A stretch of 9,002 nt of DNA, from assembly GCA_025924495.1 (NCBI GenBank), contig JAICIG010000331.1, forward strand, positions 1 through 9,002, written 5' to 3'. Below the pieces are notes generated by a model. The model saw only the letters and a program-made list of their open reading frames with translations. It was not told where the DNA came from and did not search any database. The translations under genes and the position numbers were made by a program. The stretch comes from Pirellulales bacterium. Its GTDB lineage: Bacteria; Planctomycetota; Planctomycetia; Pirellulales; JAICIG01. Below are positions 1 to 7,314 of this stretch, piece after piece; position 1 is the stretch's first letter, and each line of letters opens with the position of its first letter.

Positions 1-2008
1 CCGGCGAACCGCTGTCGAGCAGAATGACTTCGACCTTCCCGGCAGCGAACAGCGTCTGCACCTTCAGCGCTCGCAAAAATGCCGGCAATTTATCGGCGGC
101 GTTGTAAAGCGATACGATCACCGATACCTTGCAGTCGCGCAGCTCTCGGCGATCATCGACGAACTCGTACGACCAATCGCGGCCCTGCTGCTGATCGCGA
201 TAGGAGGCTTGCAGCAATTGCCAGCATCGATCTTCGCGATCGGGGTGCGGTCCGAACATCGCGTCAGCCGTCGCCGCCTCGCGTGGATAGCCATGCTCAT
301 TGAGCGTTGCCATGACGCCCGGCAAGTCTTGAAATCGATCGTCGCCCGCGAGACGCATAGCGCGGAGGCGGTAGGTCGCCGCGGCGAGCGGATTGTCGCG
401 CAGCGATTCGATGCGAGCGAGTTCTCGCCAGAGCCGAATCCGATCGGCGCGCAGCGTGCCGACCAACTCGCCGCAGCGCGCCGCCTTGGCGTTCAACTCG
501 GCATCTGTGCATTCCCCAAGATGATGGAATCGCTGGTATTCGCCCAGCAGTGATTCGGCATGGCTCAGGACCGCTCCTGCTTGCAGCGGGCCCCGTAATA
601 GCGAATTCGACAGCCGCTGCTTCACGAATGTCTTGGCGCGTGCGGCCGCCGTTCTCGGGTCGAGGGCTCGCAATCGTCGTCGCGTTTCGGGGCTCGTACG
701 TGCCTTGACGATGCGCTTGGCGGCGGTGCGCCAAGTATTTTGGATTGTCCGCTCAGCTGCGTGCGACTGCAACCTGCTCGCATGGTCCATCAATCGCGAG
801 TACCAGTCATCTAACTCTCGACGCACGGAAGAAACGCTTGTCGAAGGGCTTTGGTAAACGCCAGTCAGGTCCGGCCCTTCGATCGTAGGCCGTGCCGACA
901 AGACCGCTTCGATCAAGCGGCTGCGATGGTCGTCGTAGTTTCGCAAGACTGCTTCGATTTTAGAAAGGCTGCCGTGCCAGTGCTTGACATTGATCTTGAT
1001 GAACGGCACTGTCGGGAACGCTTCCTCCAGAAAGCGGCAGACCCCCGCGCCGCTGCCGACCGCGGTCGGACAGCCGGAAAACAACGATTCAAGTGCGACG
1101 AAATTCAACGTATCGAATCGCGAAGGAAGCACCGTCACAGCGCGCGAAGCAAACAAGCGGGTCAAGTCAGACTTGTTGGCGGCGGGAAGCAATGCAATTT
1201 TTTCGCCCGCATCGCGGCGATTGATCAGCGTTTGCAGATGCTGGGCTGAACTGACTCCTTCTGGGTCCCAACTTTGCGGCCCGACAATCAACGCGCGCCG
1301 GTAGCTCTCCTCGGGCAACCACCAGGCAATGTCCACGAACAGGTCTGGGCCCTTACACTTCTCGGTGCGTCCGATGAACTGCAGGTTCGGTGCATCCGCG
1401 GAAGGCTGGGCGCCGAGGGGAGACGGAAGCTGCAGAAAGCGCAAGGGGCTGAAATAAACGGTTTCCAGGTCGAAACGCTCGCGGCAGGCATCAAGGTAGG
1501 CGCGGCTCAGGCCGTAGCGCACATCCGCGGTTTGATATTGCAGGTCTTCCAACGCCGCCGTTTCGCGGTCGAGCCGCCCTTCGGTGCGCCAATTGAAGTA
1601 CGCCGAAGCCGACACGCGGCCATGGAGCGACACGGCGATCCGCTCGCACTCGACGCGGTGATGGGCCAGGGCGGGCCGCAAGAAAAGTCCGAATCGCTCA
1701 TATTCCGGCAGGTCGACAATATCGAATTGCCGGCCCTGCACCGAATAGGCGACGTTATTCGCGCGGATGAACGCTCCGAGAGACCAGCGCGGCGGCGATA
1801 GATCAGCGAAGGCGGCGACTTGTGCGTAGTTGTATTGTTCCTGAAAGGCGATTGCGCGCGCGTTGGCAGGCCGGCAAGCATTCAGCGGTTCGCTGGTCGA
1901 AAGATAGAAGAACTCGATGTCCGGATTCTTGTCGATCAGCGAGCGGTAATACGTCTGCCCGCCGCCCATTGCGGCGAAAAGATCGAAATCCGCGATCAAA
2001 ACTTTCAT
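1..2008 (-). CDS. Two-domain glycosyltransferase (GT4, helical linker, GT2), C-terminus beyond window edge
   Basis: I read this frame by hand from the ATG at 2008 to base 2 and found no stop, so at least 669 residues are present and the C-terminus lies outside the window. Residues about 1-375 form a GT-B, GT4-like domain. It starts KVLIADFDLFAAMGGGQTYY, a glycine-rich N-terminus usual for this fold. It has the donor-site strand FIGRTEKCKG at about 211-220 and SRFDTLNFVALES, where D299 and E307 fit the E-x7-E position with Asp as the first acid. Residues about 376-625 are mostly helical and charged, with a faint TPR-like stretch near 525-575. From about 626 a GT2 (GT-A) domain begins: KVSVIVSLYNAADKLPAFL, then VEVILLDSGSP at the window edge. 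An AAGGAA ribosome binding site 5 bases upstream supports the start. The likely role is adding two successive sugars at the cytoplasmic side of a glycan pathway. Donors and acceptor are unknown. The GT2 catalytic residues are not in view. Confidence 0.9.
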   Translation of the reverse strand, partial: MKVLIADFDLFAAMGGGQTYYRSLIDKNPDIEFFYLSTSEPLNACRPANARAIAFQEQYNYAQVAAFADLSPPRWSLGAFIRANNVAYSVQGRQFDIVDLPEYERFGLFLRPALAHHRVECERIAVSLHGRVSASAYFNWRTEGRLDRETAALEDLQYQTADVRYGLSRAYLDACRERFDLETVYFSPLRFLQLPSPLGAQPSADAPNLQFIGRTEKCKGPDLFVDIAWWLPEESYRRALIVGPQSWDPEGVSSAQHLQTLINRRDAGEKIALLPAANKSDLTRLFASRAVTVLPSRFDTLNFVALESLFSGCPTAVGSGAGVCRFLEEAFPTVPFIKINVKHWHGSLSKIEAVLRNYDDHRSRLIEAVLSARPTIEGPDLTGVYQSPSTSVSSVRRELDDWYSRLMDHASRLQSHAAERTIQNTWRTAAKRIVKARTSPETRRRLRALDPRTAAARAKTFVKQRLSNSLLRGPLQAGAVLSHAESLLGEYQRFHHLGECTDAELNAKAARCGELVGTLRADRIRLWRELARIESLRDNPLAAATYRLRAMRLAGDDRFQDLPGVMATLNEHGYPREAATADAMFGPHPDREDRCWQLLQASYRDQQQGRDWSYEFVDDRRELRDCKVSVIVSLYNAADKLPAFLRALKVQTLFAAGKVEVILLDSGSP

Positions 2009-2013
2009 GAAGC

Positions 2014-2019
2014 TTCCTT
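2014..2019 (-). promoter_or_regulatory. Ribosome binding site of the GT4-GT2 gene
   Basis: AAGGAA on the minus strand ends 5 bases before the ATG at 2008. It supports this start for a reading frame that is otherwise open-ended. Confidence 0.6.
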
Positions 2020-2038
2020 GCCGCCGCCAAATTCCGGA

Positions 2039-2060
2039 GAGGCGCAGGCCGCCGCGCCTC
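2039..2060 (-). other. GC-rich hairpin between the methyltransferase and GT4-GT2 genes
   Basis: Perfect 7-base inverted repeat GAGGCGC / GCGCCTC with an 8-base loop. It lies in the 91-base gap after the methyltransferase stop and 30 bases before the GT4-GT2 ATG. No U-rich run follows on the minus strand, so it does not look like a standard intrinsic terminator. It could be an intercistronic mRNA structure that attenuates or stabilises the transcript. In GC-rich DNA a stem this short may also be chance. Confidence 0.35.
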
Positions 2061-2099
2061 GCCATCATGCAATCACAAACAACAGATACTTGAGAATCG

Positions 2100-3146
2100 C
2101 TAGTCCGACGCTGCGGTATGCGTGAACCACATCGACCCTCCATGGCGCCAGGAGTCGTTTTCAGCGCCGAGATCCACGAAGGGCGTTTGCAAGCACTCGT
2201 TGAGACCCGCCGTCTCGCTCAGATAGGCCGATGGCATCATAATCTTGATTCGCTTACGTGCGGCGAGCAGATAGACTGCAAGCATGTATTGTTCGTTCCA
2301 GTACCAGTACTTGAAGTACTCTGGATAGTCGTAAGGCAGCACGATGTCGTGAACGTGGACGATTACGCCGGGCTTGAGCAGCGGCAAAATATCGAGCATG
2401 AAAACCGTCACGTCGGAATTCATGAATGACCGATGCGAACCGTCCAGGAAAACGATGTCGCCTGGCTGGAGATCGGCGAAGATCCGGACGTCAACCGTTT
2501 CCAGGCCGTTTCGGACGACATTGTCGCAGATGGCGTCAATGCTGGCACGCGGTTCGGGATCGACCGACACGATTCGCGTTTTAAGCCTGTGGTCTTGCTT
2601 CGCCCGCCACGCAAAGCAAGTGGTCACGCCGGAGCCAATCTCCAGATAGGTGGTTGGCTTGTACTTTTGCACGAAGTAATAAATCAAGGCACTATCCAGG
2701 GCCGTGATCGGACCGCCAATCCAGCCGGGTTGAGGAGCCGCTTCCGATGTAAACTGCCGGTTGATTGCAGCCAGCCAAGGTTCAAGCGCTCGTAACTCGC
2801 GGATGACATCGACATACTCGTCGCGCCGCTCGGCGAACAAGGAACAAAGACCCGCATGGGGCGGACGCGAGTATCCCCAACGTGGTTGAAAATCTCGGGA
2901 AGGCGGGTAATCCAGCGGGATAAGCACTTTCTGGTAGGGGCAGCCGGGAAGCACTTTCATCCCGCGGTATCCGTCATCCTGAGGCGGCGCCTCCGTCGCG
3001 CTGAGAGGCGCAGGCGCACTCGGAGGGGCAGGAACGCGGCCCAAGTCCCTGCGAATGCGGTTCGATACGCGGCGGACGGCGCTAGTAACCTTTCCGTATG
3101 CGCGCGTCGTACGCACTCTGTTGGGCAACCATGTGCGGGCGATCAT
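2100..3146 (-). CDS. Class I SAM-dependent methyltransferase (Methyltransf_24-like)
   Basis: 348 residues. The Rossmann methyltransferase core spans about 150-300. LEIGSG at 168-173 is the SAM-binding glycine loop. SVDPEP places the acidic residue at D196 at the end of the second strand. IVFLDGSHRS at about 231-240 and VHVHDI at about 263-268 are typical of the Methyltransf_24 type often found in glycan and natural-product loci. Residues 1-60 form an unusual N-terminal extension: the first 38 or so are rich in Arg, followed by a Pro/Ala-rich stretch. No membrane segment or signal peptide is evident, so action in the cytoplasm is likely. A GAGGAA-type ribosome binding site lies about 9 bases before the ATG. 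Gaps are 103 bases to the GT4 gene upstream and 91 to the GT4-GT2 gene downstream. O-methylation of a sugar on the glycan made here is inferred from neighbours; the substrate cannot be read from the sequence. Confidence 0.88.
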   Translation of the reverse strand: MIARTWLPNRVRTTRAYGKVTSAVRRVSNRIRRDLGRVPAPPSAPAPLSATEAPPQDDGYRGMKVLPGCPYQKVLIPLDYPPSRDFQPRWGYSRPPHAGLCSLFAERRDEYVDVIRELRALEPWLAAINRQFTSEAAPQPGWIGGPITALDSALIYYFVQKYKPTTYLEIGSGVTTCFAWRAKQDHRLKTRIVSVDPEPRASIDAICDNVVRNGLETVDVRIFADLQPGDIVFLDGSHRSFMNSDVTVFMLDILPLLKPGVIVHVHDIVLPYDYPEYFKYWYWNEQYMLAVYLLAARKRIKIMMPSAYLSETAGLNECLQTPFVDLGAENDSWRHGGSMWFTHTAASD

Positions 3147-3249
3147 TGGAATGGTTTCCTCAAATGGGAAGGCAGGTCTTTTGAAGAGCGCCCGAGTCAG
3201 ACGCTCGCCGAGGCCGCGCTGGGTTAGGATGCCGAATCTGCAGATGCTT

Positions 3250-4422
3250 CTAGGCAGCTGCCAGGGAAGGTTGACTCTTAAATTGGCTCAGTAGTTGATC
3301 CATTCGGCGCCCATAGGCGTCGATGCTGAAGTGCTGTTTGGCATACTCGCGAGCCCGGCGGCCGTAATGTTCGCGCATGGCCTGCGAGCGGCATAGTTCC
3401 ACGATGCGCCTGGCGACTTCGGCTGGATCCGCTTCGAATGCAAGCGATATCAGACAGTCATCTGAATCATTCAGGCCGCGACGACCGCAGGGAGTCGTGA
3501 CCACGGGCTTTCCTCTTCCCATCGCCTCCAAGGTCTTGATGGAAATGCCTGTGCCCTCAAAGAGAGGCACGACGACAGCTTTCGTCGCCTCGTACGCGGG
3601 GCCTAAATCATCCACTCTTCCTAACAACGTGACTGCAGAATCCTGGATGTCCGCTGCCTGGCAAATCGTGCCGGCGAGCGCCAAAGTGATTCCGCGCTGT
3701 TTCAGGTAGGGGACGAAGACGCGCTTATAGAACCATCGTATTCCGTCGACATTGGGCTTGTACTGACAGGCGACGAAGAGCAGGTCGTATTTTTCGTCGG
3801 TGGCAGGCGCTGTGCGGTCGTGCTCTCCGATAATTTCGATGGCGCGCGGGGCATACTTGACTTGCGTCGTGCATCTCTGACTCGCCAAGGTAGCTTCTTC
3901 CCGGTTCAGCATGATGACCAGATCGTACATATTGTACAAATCGAACTCGGTCTTCAGTTGGTGTTGCAGTGCGGCGGGCGAGCTGTCCGGATATAGGAAC
4001 TGTCGTGACAGAATGTCGTACGTTTCCAAGATTCGTCCCTGGGCGTTGGTGCAAGCATCCAAGAGGGGCGTTGAAAACACATAGTTGAGCAAGACCGCGT
4101 CAGCGGGTCGTACGAACGCCTCGCGGAACTCGGAAACGCGGGCGATCGCCGCGTGCCCAGCCAGATATCCGCTGAAGCTCCATTTGTTGAACAGCTGCTG
4201 GATTTCGGGGTAATAGCGCAAGCTGATTACCGACACGCCGCGGGCCCAATGGTAGTGCCTCTCAAAGGCGCGTCTTTCGGGCGCGGCGCTGTCAGCCAAG
4301 ACAACGATGTGCGGTCTGATTCCGCGCCTACGGAAGTACTTGAAGTGTTGGGCCGCGACGGCCATCGCGCCGGTGCGAACCGGATAGAAGTATCCCCAGG
4401 GAAAGTAGTAGGTCAAATTCAT
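3250..4422 (-). CDS. Glycosyltransferase, GT4 family (GT-B fold)
   Basis: 390 residues, a usual length for GT4 enzymes. The N-terminal acceptor domain begins MNLTYYFPWGYFYPVRTGAM, a hydrophobic strand followed by a Gly-containing loop. The C-terminal donor domain contains VACQYKPNVDGIRWF at about 217-231, LLGRVDDLGPAY at 266-277 and PLFEGTGISIKTLEAMGRGK at 286-305. In the last motif E299 sits where the nucleotide-sugar-binding glutamate is found, and GKPVVTTPCG follows. These features fit retaining transferases using a nucleotide-sugar donor at the cytoplasmic membrane face. Donor and acceptor are unknown. The ATG at 4422 agrees with the family N-terminus, but no ribosome binding site is visible; a 14-base palindrome occupies the area about 13 bases upstream. 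It lies 75 bases after the long glycosyltransferase gene and 103 before the methyltransferase gene, consistent with one transcription unit. Confidence 0.93.
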   Translation of the reverse strand: MNLTYYFPWGYFYPVRTGAMAVAAQHFKYFRRRGIRPHIVVLADSAAPERRAFERHYHWARGVSVISLRYYPEIQQLFNKWSFSGYLAGHAAIARVSEFREAFVRPADAVLLNYVFSTPLLDACTNAQGRILETYDILSRQFLYPDSSPAALQHQLKTEFDLYNMYDLVIMLNREEATLASQRCTTQVKYAPRAIEIIGEHDRTAPATDEKYDLLFVACQYKPNVDGIRWFYKRVFVPYLKQRGITLALAGTICQAADIQDSAVTLLGRVDDLGPAYEATKAVVVPLFEGTGISIKTLEAMGRGKPVVTTPCGRRGLNDSDDCLISLAFEADPAEVARRIVELCRSQAMREHYGRRAREYAKQHFSIDAYGRRMDQLLSQFKSQPSLAAA

Positions 4423-4435
4423 TGGGGTTAGGGAA

Positions 4436-4449
4436 CAATTCGCGAATTG
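4436..4449. promoter_or_regulatory. 14-base perfect palindrome upstream of the GT4 gene
   Basis: CAATTCGCGAATTG reads the same on both strands. It lies in the 75-base gap between the long glycosyltransferase and the GT4 gene, 13 bases before the GT4 ATG. The form, AT-rich arms around a CGCG centre, would suit a dimeric DNA-binding protein. No convincing promoter lies beside it. About one chance palindrome of this length is expected per 16 kb, so its intergenic position is suggestive only. Confidence 0.3.
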
Positions 4450-4497
4450 CTGACGACCATATCCTCACGAAGGCAATTTGTGCTCCAAATCAGCAGA

Positions 4498-6243
4498 TCA
4501 GGCCGCGGCGCGTATGTCTTGTGAAAAATCGCTTTCGCGGTTGACAAGGCGAGAGATCAAGCAATCGGGAGTGTGGCGCGAGAGCCAGTTCGTTCGGAAG
4601 CTTTCTGCCTTGGTTCGATAGTCGTCGTAATGATGGATCAGGCGTTTGACCGCTTCGAGAAGCGATTCATAGTCATAGAAAGTTTCGCCAACGCCTACCG
4701 GCAATTGAGCGGACATCCAACTGTTTGCTGGTACGATCGCGGGACGGCCGCCGGCGATTGCTTCGGCCAGCGTTCCGGAACTACAGACCCTGTACCGATT
4801 GCGGTCGTAGGGGAGTAATACGGCGTCAGCCTGGGATACGAGAGCGTAGTATTCCTGGGGAGCCAAAGGGGCGTCCAAACCGAACAGCTCGACGTGTTTG
4901 CGACCGTACCGCTTGAGTCTTTCAATTACTTCGGCGCTGCGCGGGTTGTATTGCGGGGCGCTGACATTCGCCTGCAGCAAAAAACGGATCTTGCCCGTCA
5001 GCACGTAGTCGTCCATCAAGTCGTCGATCAGTGCCGGGAACCATGGGAAGCCCTTTTCATCGCGCGCTTCGCCCAGGTAAGCCAGGCGTAGCGGAGCGCC
5101 AGGCGTCTGCCGAGGCGCATCGATCAGCTCGGAACGGAAAGGAATCGGCAAGACGCCGAACGGCAGCTTGCCGAGCAAGCAGTAGTCGCGCGAGAGTTCT
5201 TCCGTGTCCGTATAGAACTGGATGTGCTGCGAAGGACCGTTCGCCTCATACAGCGACAAGAAGCTGCGCTGCATCTTGATGTTCGCCGAGCTTTCTAGTT
5301 CATGTTTGGTAGGCTCGGCATGAAACAGCGGATGGCGGAATTCAAGATGGAACTCGGGCATTCGCGTTTCGCCGAGACGCTTGCCAATTAGCTGGACTGC
5401 CAGCACCTCGCGGGCATGGGCTGTGCCGAGGAGCACATGGTCGCCAGGTCCCGCCCCCGTCAAAGCGAGCAAACGTTCGAGGTCGCGCTTGAAGATCAAC
5501 GCATACTCCAGCTCGCGTTGCAAGCCCTGCGGGCTTAACTGTAGCAATGCCTGCTTGACAATGGTTTGCTCTAGCGGATGTTGCAGACTTTTGGCGACTT
5601 CCGGCGTGCAAGAGCTCGGATCGACCCAGTCGGCTGGGGCGCCGCCCAGTAGACGATGTGCGATCTGCAAGGTCCTCGCGCGGAACCGATGCCGGTGCTC
5701 ACGGCGCATGATTCTGGGTACGCATCCGCGGAAAGCAGCCTTCGCCAGCGCCCCTGTGCCATCGTAGATCGCGGGCGGCAGAAAGTAGAAGGCAGCGCGG
5801 TCCAGCGCCCAAAGGGACTTGCGAGCCGCCCACGATCCGCGTCGCAGCAAGCGGTTTGATCGGCCGCTGTGCGCGAAAGGCGAAAGTTCCGTCGCGTGCG
5901 TGCCGGCAAAGACCTCGAAGCGGTTGGCGAGAAACTGTCGGACTGTCGCTTGGCGATGCCCAGCGATTCTGCGCGCACCGTGCTCTGTGCCATAGAGATC
6001 AAGCGGAATTCCGCTCAGATCCGGCGGCTCGACGGGCGGCTCCGCCATCCAATGGTCGGTGCAGAAGATAGGATACGATTCAAGCCACATCGGCAGCAAA
6101 TCGGTGCGGCAATCGACGTGCGTTGCCAGCACAGGGTGCAGGCCTGCCCGGCGGGCCGCTTCAGCGAGCGATACCGAAGTTTCGAAGTAATGGCCTCGAT
6201 GATCGCGGAGACCGTTGTTCAGGATGATGAACTTTGGCTTCAA
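4498..6243 (-). CDS. Long GT-B glycosyltransferase (GT4/group 1-like)
   Basis: 581 residues, roughly 200 longer than a typical GT4 enzyme. The N-terminus has a strand, FIILNNG, then DHRGHYFETSVSLAEAARRAG at about 14-34, resembling the acceptor-domain start of many glycosyltransferases. The C-terminal donor domain is clear: LRLAYLGEARDEKGF at 385-399, HVELFG at 450-455, ADAVLLPYD at 472-480 and CSSGTLAEAIAGGRPAIVP at 487-505, with E494 in the usual donor-binding position. Residues about 90-330 are an Arg-rich, largely helical insertion that I cannot assign. No signal peptide or transmembrane segment is obvious. The start is TTG at 6243: AGAGGA lies 5 bases upstream, the N-terminal strand needs this start, and the first internal Met is residue 52. 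It follows the epimerase gene by 42 bases, so the two are probably co-transcribed. Assignment as a glycosyltransferase is firm; donor, acceptor and linkage are unknown. Confidence 0.88.
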   Translation of the reverse strand: MKPKFIILNNGLRDHRGHYFETSVSLAEAARRAGLHPVLATHVDCRTDLLPMWLESYPIFCTDHWMAEPPVEPPDLSGIPLDLYGTEHGARRIAGHRQATVRQFLANRFEVFAGTHATELSPFAHSGRSNRLLRRGSWAARKSLWALDRAAFYFLPPAIYDGTGALAKAAFRGCVPRIMRREHRHRFRARTLQIAHRLLGGAPADWVDPSSCTPEVAKSLQHPLEQTIVKQALLQLSPQGLQRELEYALIFKRDLERLLALTGAGPGDHVLLGTAHAREVLAVQLIGKRLGETRMPEFHLEFRHPLFHAEPTKHELESSANIKMQRSFLSLYEANGPSQHIQFYTDTEELSRDYCLLGKLPFGVLPIPFRSELIDAPRQTPGAPLRLAYLGEARDEKGFPWFPALIDDLMDDYVLTGKIRFLLQANVSAPQYNPRSAEVIERLKRYGRKHVELFGLDAPLAPQEYYALVSQADAVLLPYDRNRYRVCSSGTLAEAIAGGRPAIVPANSWMSAQLPVGVGETFYDYESLLEAVKRLIHHYDDYRTKAESFRTNWLSRHTPDCLISRLVNRESDFSQDIRAAA

Positions 6244-6248
6244 GGCTG

Positions 6249-6254
6249 TCCTCT
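6249..6254 (-). promoter_or_regulatory. Ribosome binding site deciding the TTG start
   Basis: AGAGGA on the minus strand ends 5 bases before the TTG at 6243. No ATG lies nearby in frame, so this site is the main support for a TTG start of the long glycosyltransferase. Confidence 0.55.
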
Positions 6255-6285
6255 TTATCTATTTGCTCGCTGGGCGAATTTGCGG

Positions 6286-7227
6286 TTACCCCACGTTGCC
6301 ATAGCGGCTGTTACGGATGACGATGTAGCCTTTCATCAATTCCTGAATCCCGTCGTCGAGCGAATAGGCCGGCCGGAAGCCAGCTCGCTCGATCTTGGCA
6401 TTGGAGACGATGTAGTCGCGCTTATCGGGATCTTCGCCGACCGGCGCCTCGAGATAGACGAAGCCGGGAAGGTGAGCCTTGATTTTGGCGCACAGTTCCA
6501 GTTTGGAGAGATTTGCGTCGCTCAGCCCGACGTTGTAGGCCTGGCCTTGCATGGTCGGGAAGTTGTTGAGGGCGTGCAGGAACGCGCGAGCCACGTCGCG
6601 GACGTGGATGTAGTTGCGCTTGGCGTGTCCTTCGAACACCACGACCGTCCGATCGTTGACCGCGCGATAAACAAAATCGTTCACTAGCAGATCGATCCGC
6701 ATGCGAGGCGACATGCCGAACACTGTGGCCAGCCGGAAGGTCAGCGAGTTGCCGGCGTCGAGCACCGCTTTTTCCGCTTCGACCTTGGTCACCCCGTAGA
6801 GCGAGATCGGCCGTAGCGGCGTTTCTTCGGTGCAGAACTTCCCCTTCTCGCCGATGCCGTAGCCGCTATTCGTGGTGGGATAAATCACCTTCTGCTGCGG
6901 CGATCGCAGTTCCAACAGCAGCTTGACGGCTTCGAGGTTCGTCGAGCGGCTGGCGGTTTGGTCTGCCTGGCACGCCGGCGCGCCGACAATGGCCGCCAGG
7001 GGAATGATGACATCGGCATCCTTGATCGCTTGCTTGACGACGGCTGGCTCGCGGCAGTCGCCGCGGAGCACTGAGAAATTGCGGTTGGCGCAGCACGCCA
7101 GCAGCGAATCCTGCCCGAACATGAAATTATCGAGCACGCTGACGCGGCAACCCGCATCAAGGAGTGCCGGAACAAGAATCGAACCGAGATAGCCGGCGCC
7201 GCCGGTCACGAGAACCTTGGTAGGCAT
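6286..7227 (-). CDS. NAD-dependent sugar-nucleotide epimerase/dehydratase (extended SDR)
   Basis: 313 residues from the ATG at 7227, a normal length for the family. VLVTGGAGYLGS at residues 5-16 carries the nucleotide-binding G9xxG12xxG15, and D33 in VLDNF is the acidic residue that favours NAD over NADP. YPTTNSGYG at 116-124 aligns with the STDEVYG-like strand, making T119 the likely catalytic Thr. YGVTK at 144-148 is the YxxxK catalytic pair, and RNYIHVRDVARAFLHAL at 204-220 is typical of extended SDR sugar enzymes. Such enzymes epimerise, dehydrate or reduce nucleotide-linked sugars in the cytoplasm; which reaction applies here cannot be read from motifs. An in-frame TTG at 7287 would add 20 residues, but it overlaps a possible promoter -10 element and lies before the Rossmann strand. 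The ATG at 7227 has a strong GGAGGA site 8 bases upstream, so I chose it. It probably heads the unit running to the left edge. Confidence 0.93.
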   Translation of the reverse strand: MPTKVLVTGGAGYLGSILVPALLDAGCRVSVLDNFMFGQDSLLACCANRNFSVLRGDCREPAVVKQAIKDADVIIPLAAIVGAPACQADQTASRSTNLEAVKLLLELRSPQQKVIYPTTNSGYGIGEKGKFCTEETPLRPISLYGVTKVEAEKAVLDAGNSLTFRLATVFGMSPRMRIDLLVNDFVYRAVNDRTVVVFEGHAKRNYIHVRDVARAFLHALNNFPTMQGQAYNVGLSDANLSKLELCAKIKAHLPGFVYLEAPVGEDPDKRDYIVSNAKIERAGFRPAYSLDDGIQELMKGYIVIRNSRYGNVG

Positions 7228-7235
7228 CAGCGCTT

Positions 7236-7241
7236 TCCTCC
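7236..7241 (-). promoter_or_regulatory. Strong ribosome binding site of the epimerase gene
   Basis: GGAGGA on the minus strand, 8 bases before the ATG at 7227. It is the best Shine-Dalgarno match in the window and decides this start over the upstream in-frame TTG at 7287. Confidence 0.7.
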
Positions 7242-7252
7242 ATGAAGCTTTG

Positions 7253-7269
7253 AGCGGCCTCCTGCCGCT
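7253..7269 (-). other. Small hairpin in the epimerase leader
   Basis: Perfect 6-base inverted repeat AGCGGC / GCCGCT around the loop AGGAG, ending 25 bases before the epimerase ATG. There is no U-run after it, so it is not a typical terminator. The loop resembles a Shine-Dalgarno sequence, but the true site lies closer to the ATG. A role in leader structure is possible; chance is not excluded. Confidence 0.3.
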
Positions 7270-7285
7270 ACCCTGTGAGCGGGGC

Positions 7286-7314
7286 AATCTAAGCGATCAG
7301 TGGATTTCGAACAA
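7286..7314 (-). promoter_or_regulatory. Possible sigma-70-type promoter for the epimerase-led unit
   Basis: TTGTTC at 7314-7309 and TAGATT at 7291-7286 are separated by 17 bases and match the -35 and -10 consensus at 3 and 4 of 6 positions. Transcription would begin near 7279, giving a leader of about 50 bases that holds the hairpin and the strong ribosome binding site. The gap it lies in (7228-7451) is the longest in the window and the likeliest place for a new transcription start. The match is weak. Confidence 0.25.

Noticed and set aside
79..2125. Several medium plus- and minus-strand frames across the left 2 kb
   Set aside because: All lie inside the single continuous minus-strand frame from 2008 to the edge, which alone carries glycosyltransferase motifs.
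3236..3262. Two 10-base palindromes (ATCTGCAGAT and GGCAGCTGCC) around the GT4 stop codon
   Set aside because: About nine palindromes of this length are expected by chance in a window of this size. One of them simply encodes the terminal Ala run.
4423..4497. A separate promoter for the GT4 gene
   Set aside because: TTGGAG followed 18 bases later by GGATAT matches the consensus too poorly.
5869..6687. A plus-strand open frame of 272 codons crossing the long glycosyltransferase and epimerase genes
   Set aside because: It spans two genes with strong family motifs on the other strand and shows no domain of its own.
7228..7287. A 20-residue N-terminal extension of the epimerase from a TTG at 7287
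   Set aside because: The ATG at 7227 has a far better ribosome binding site, and the Rossmann strand begins four residues after it.
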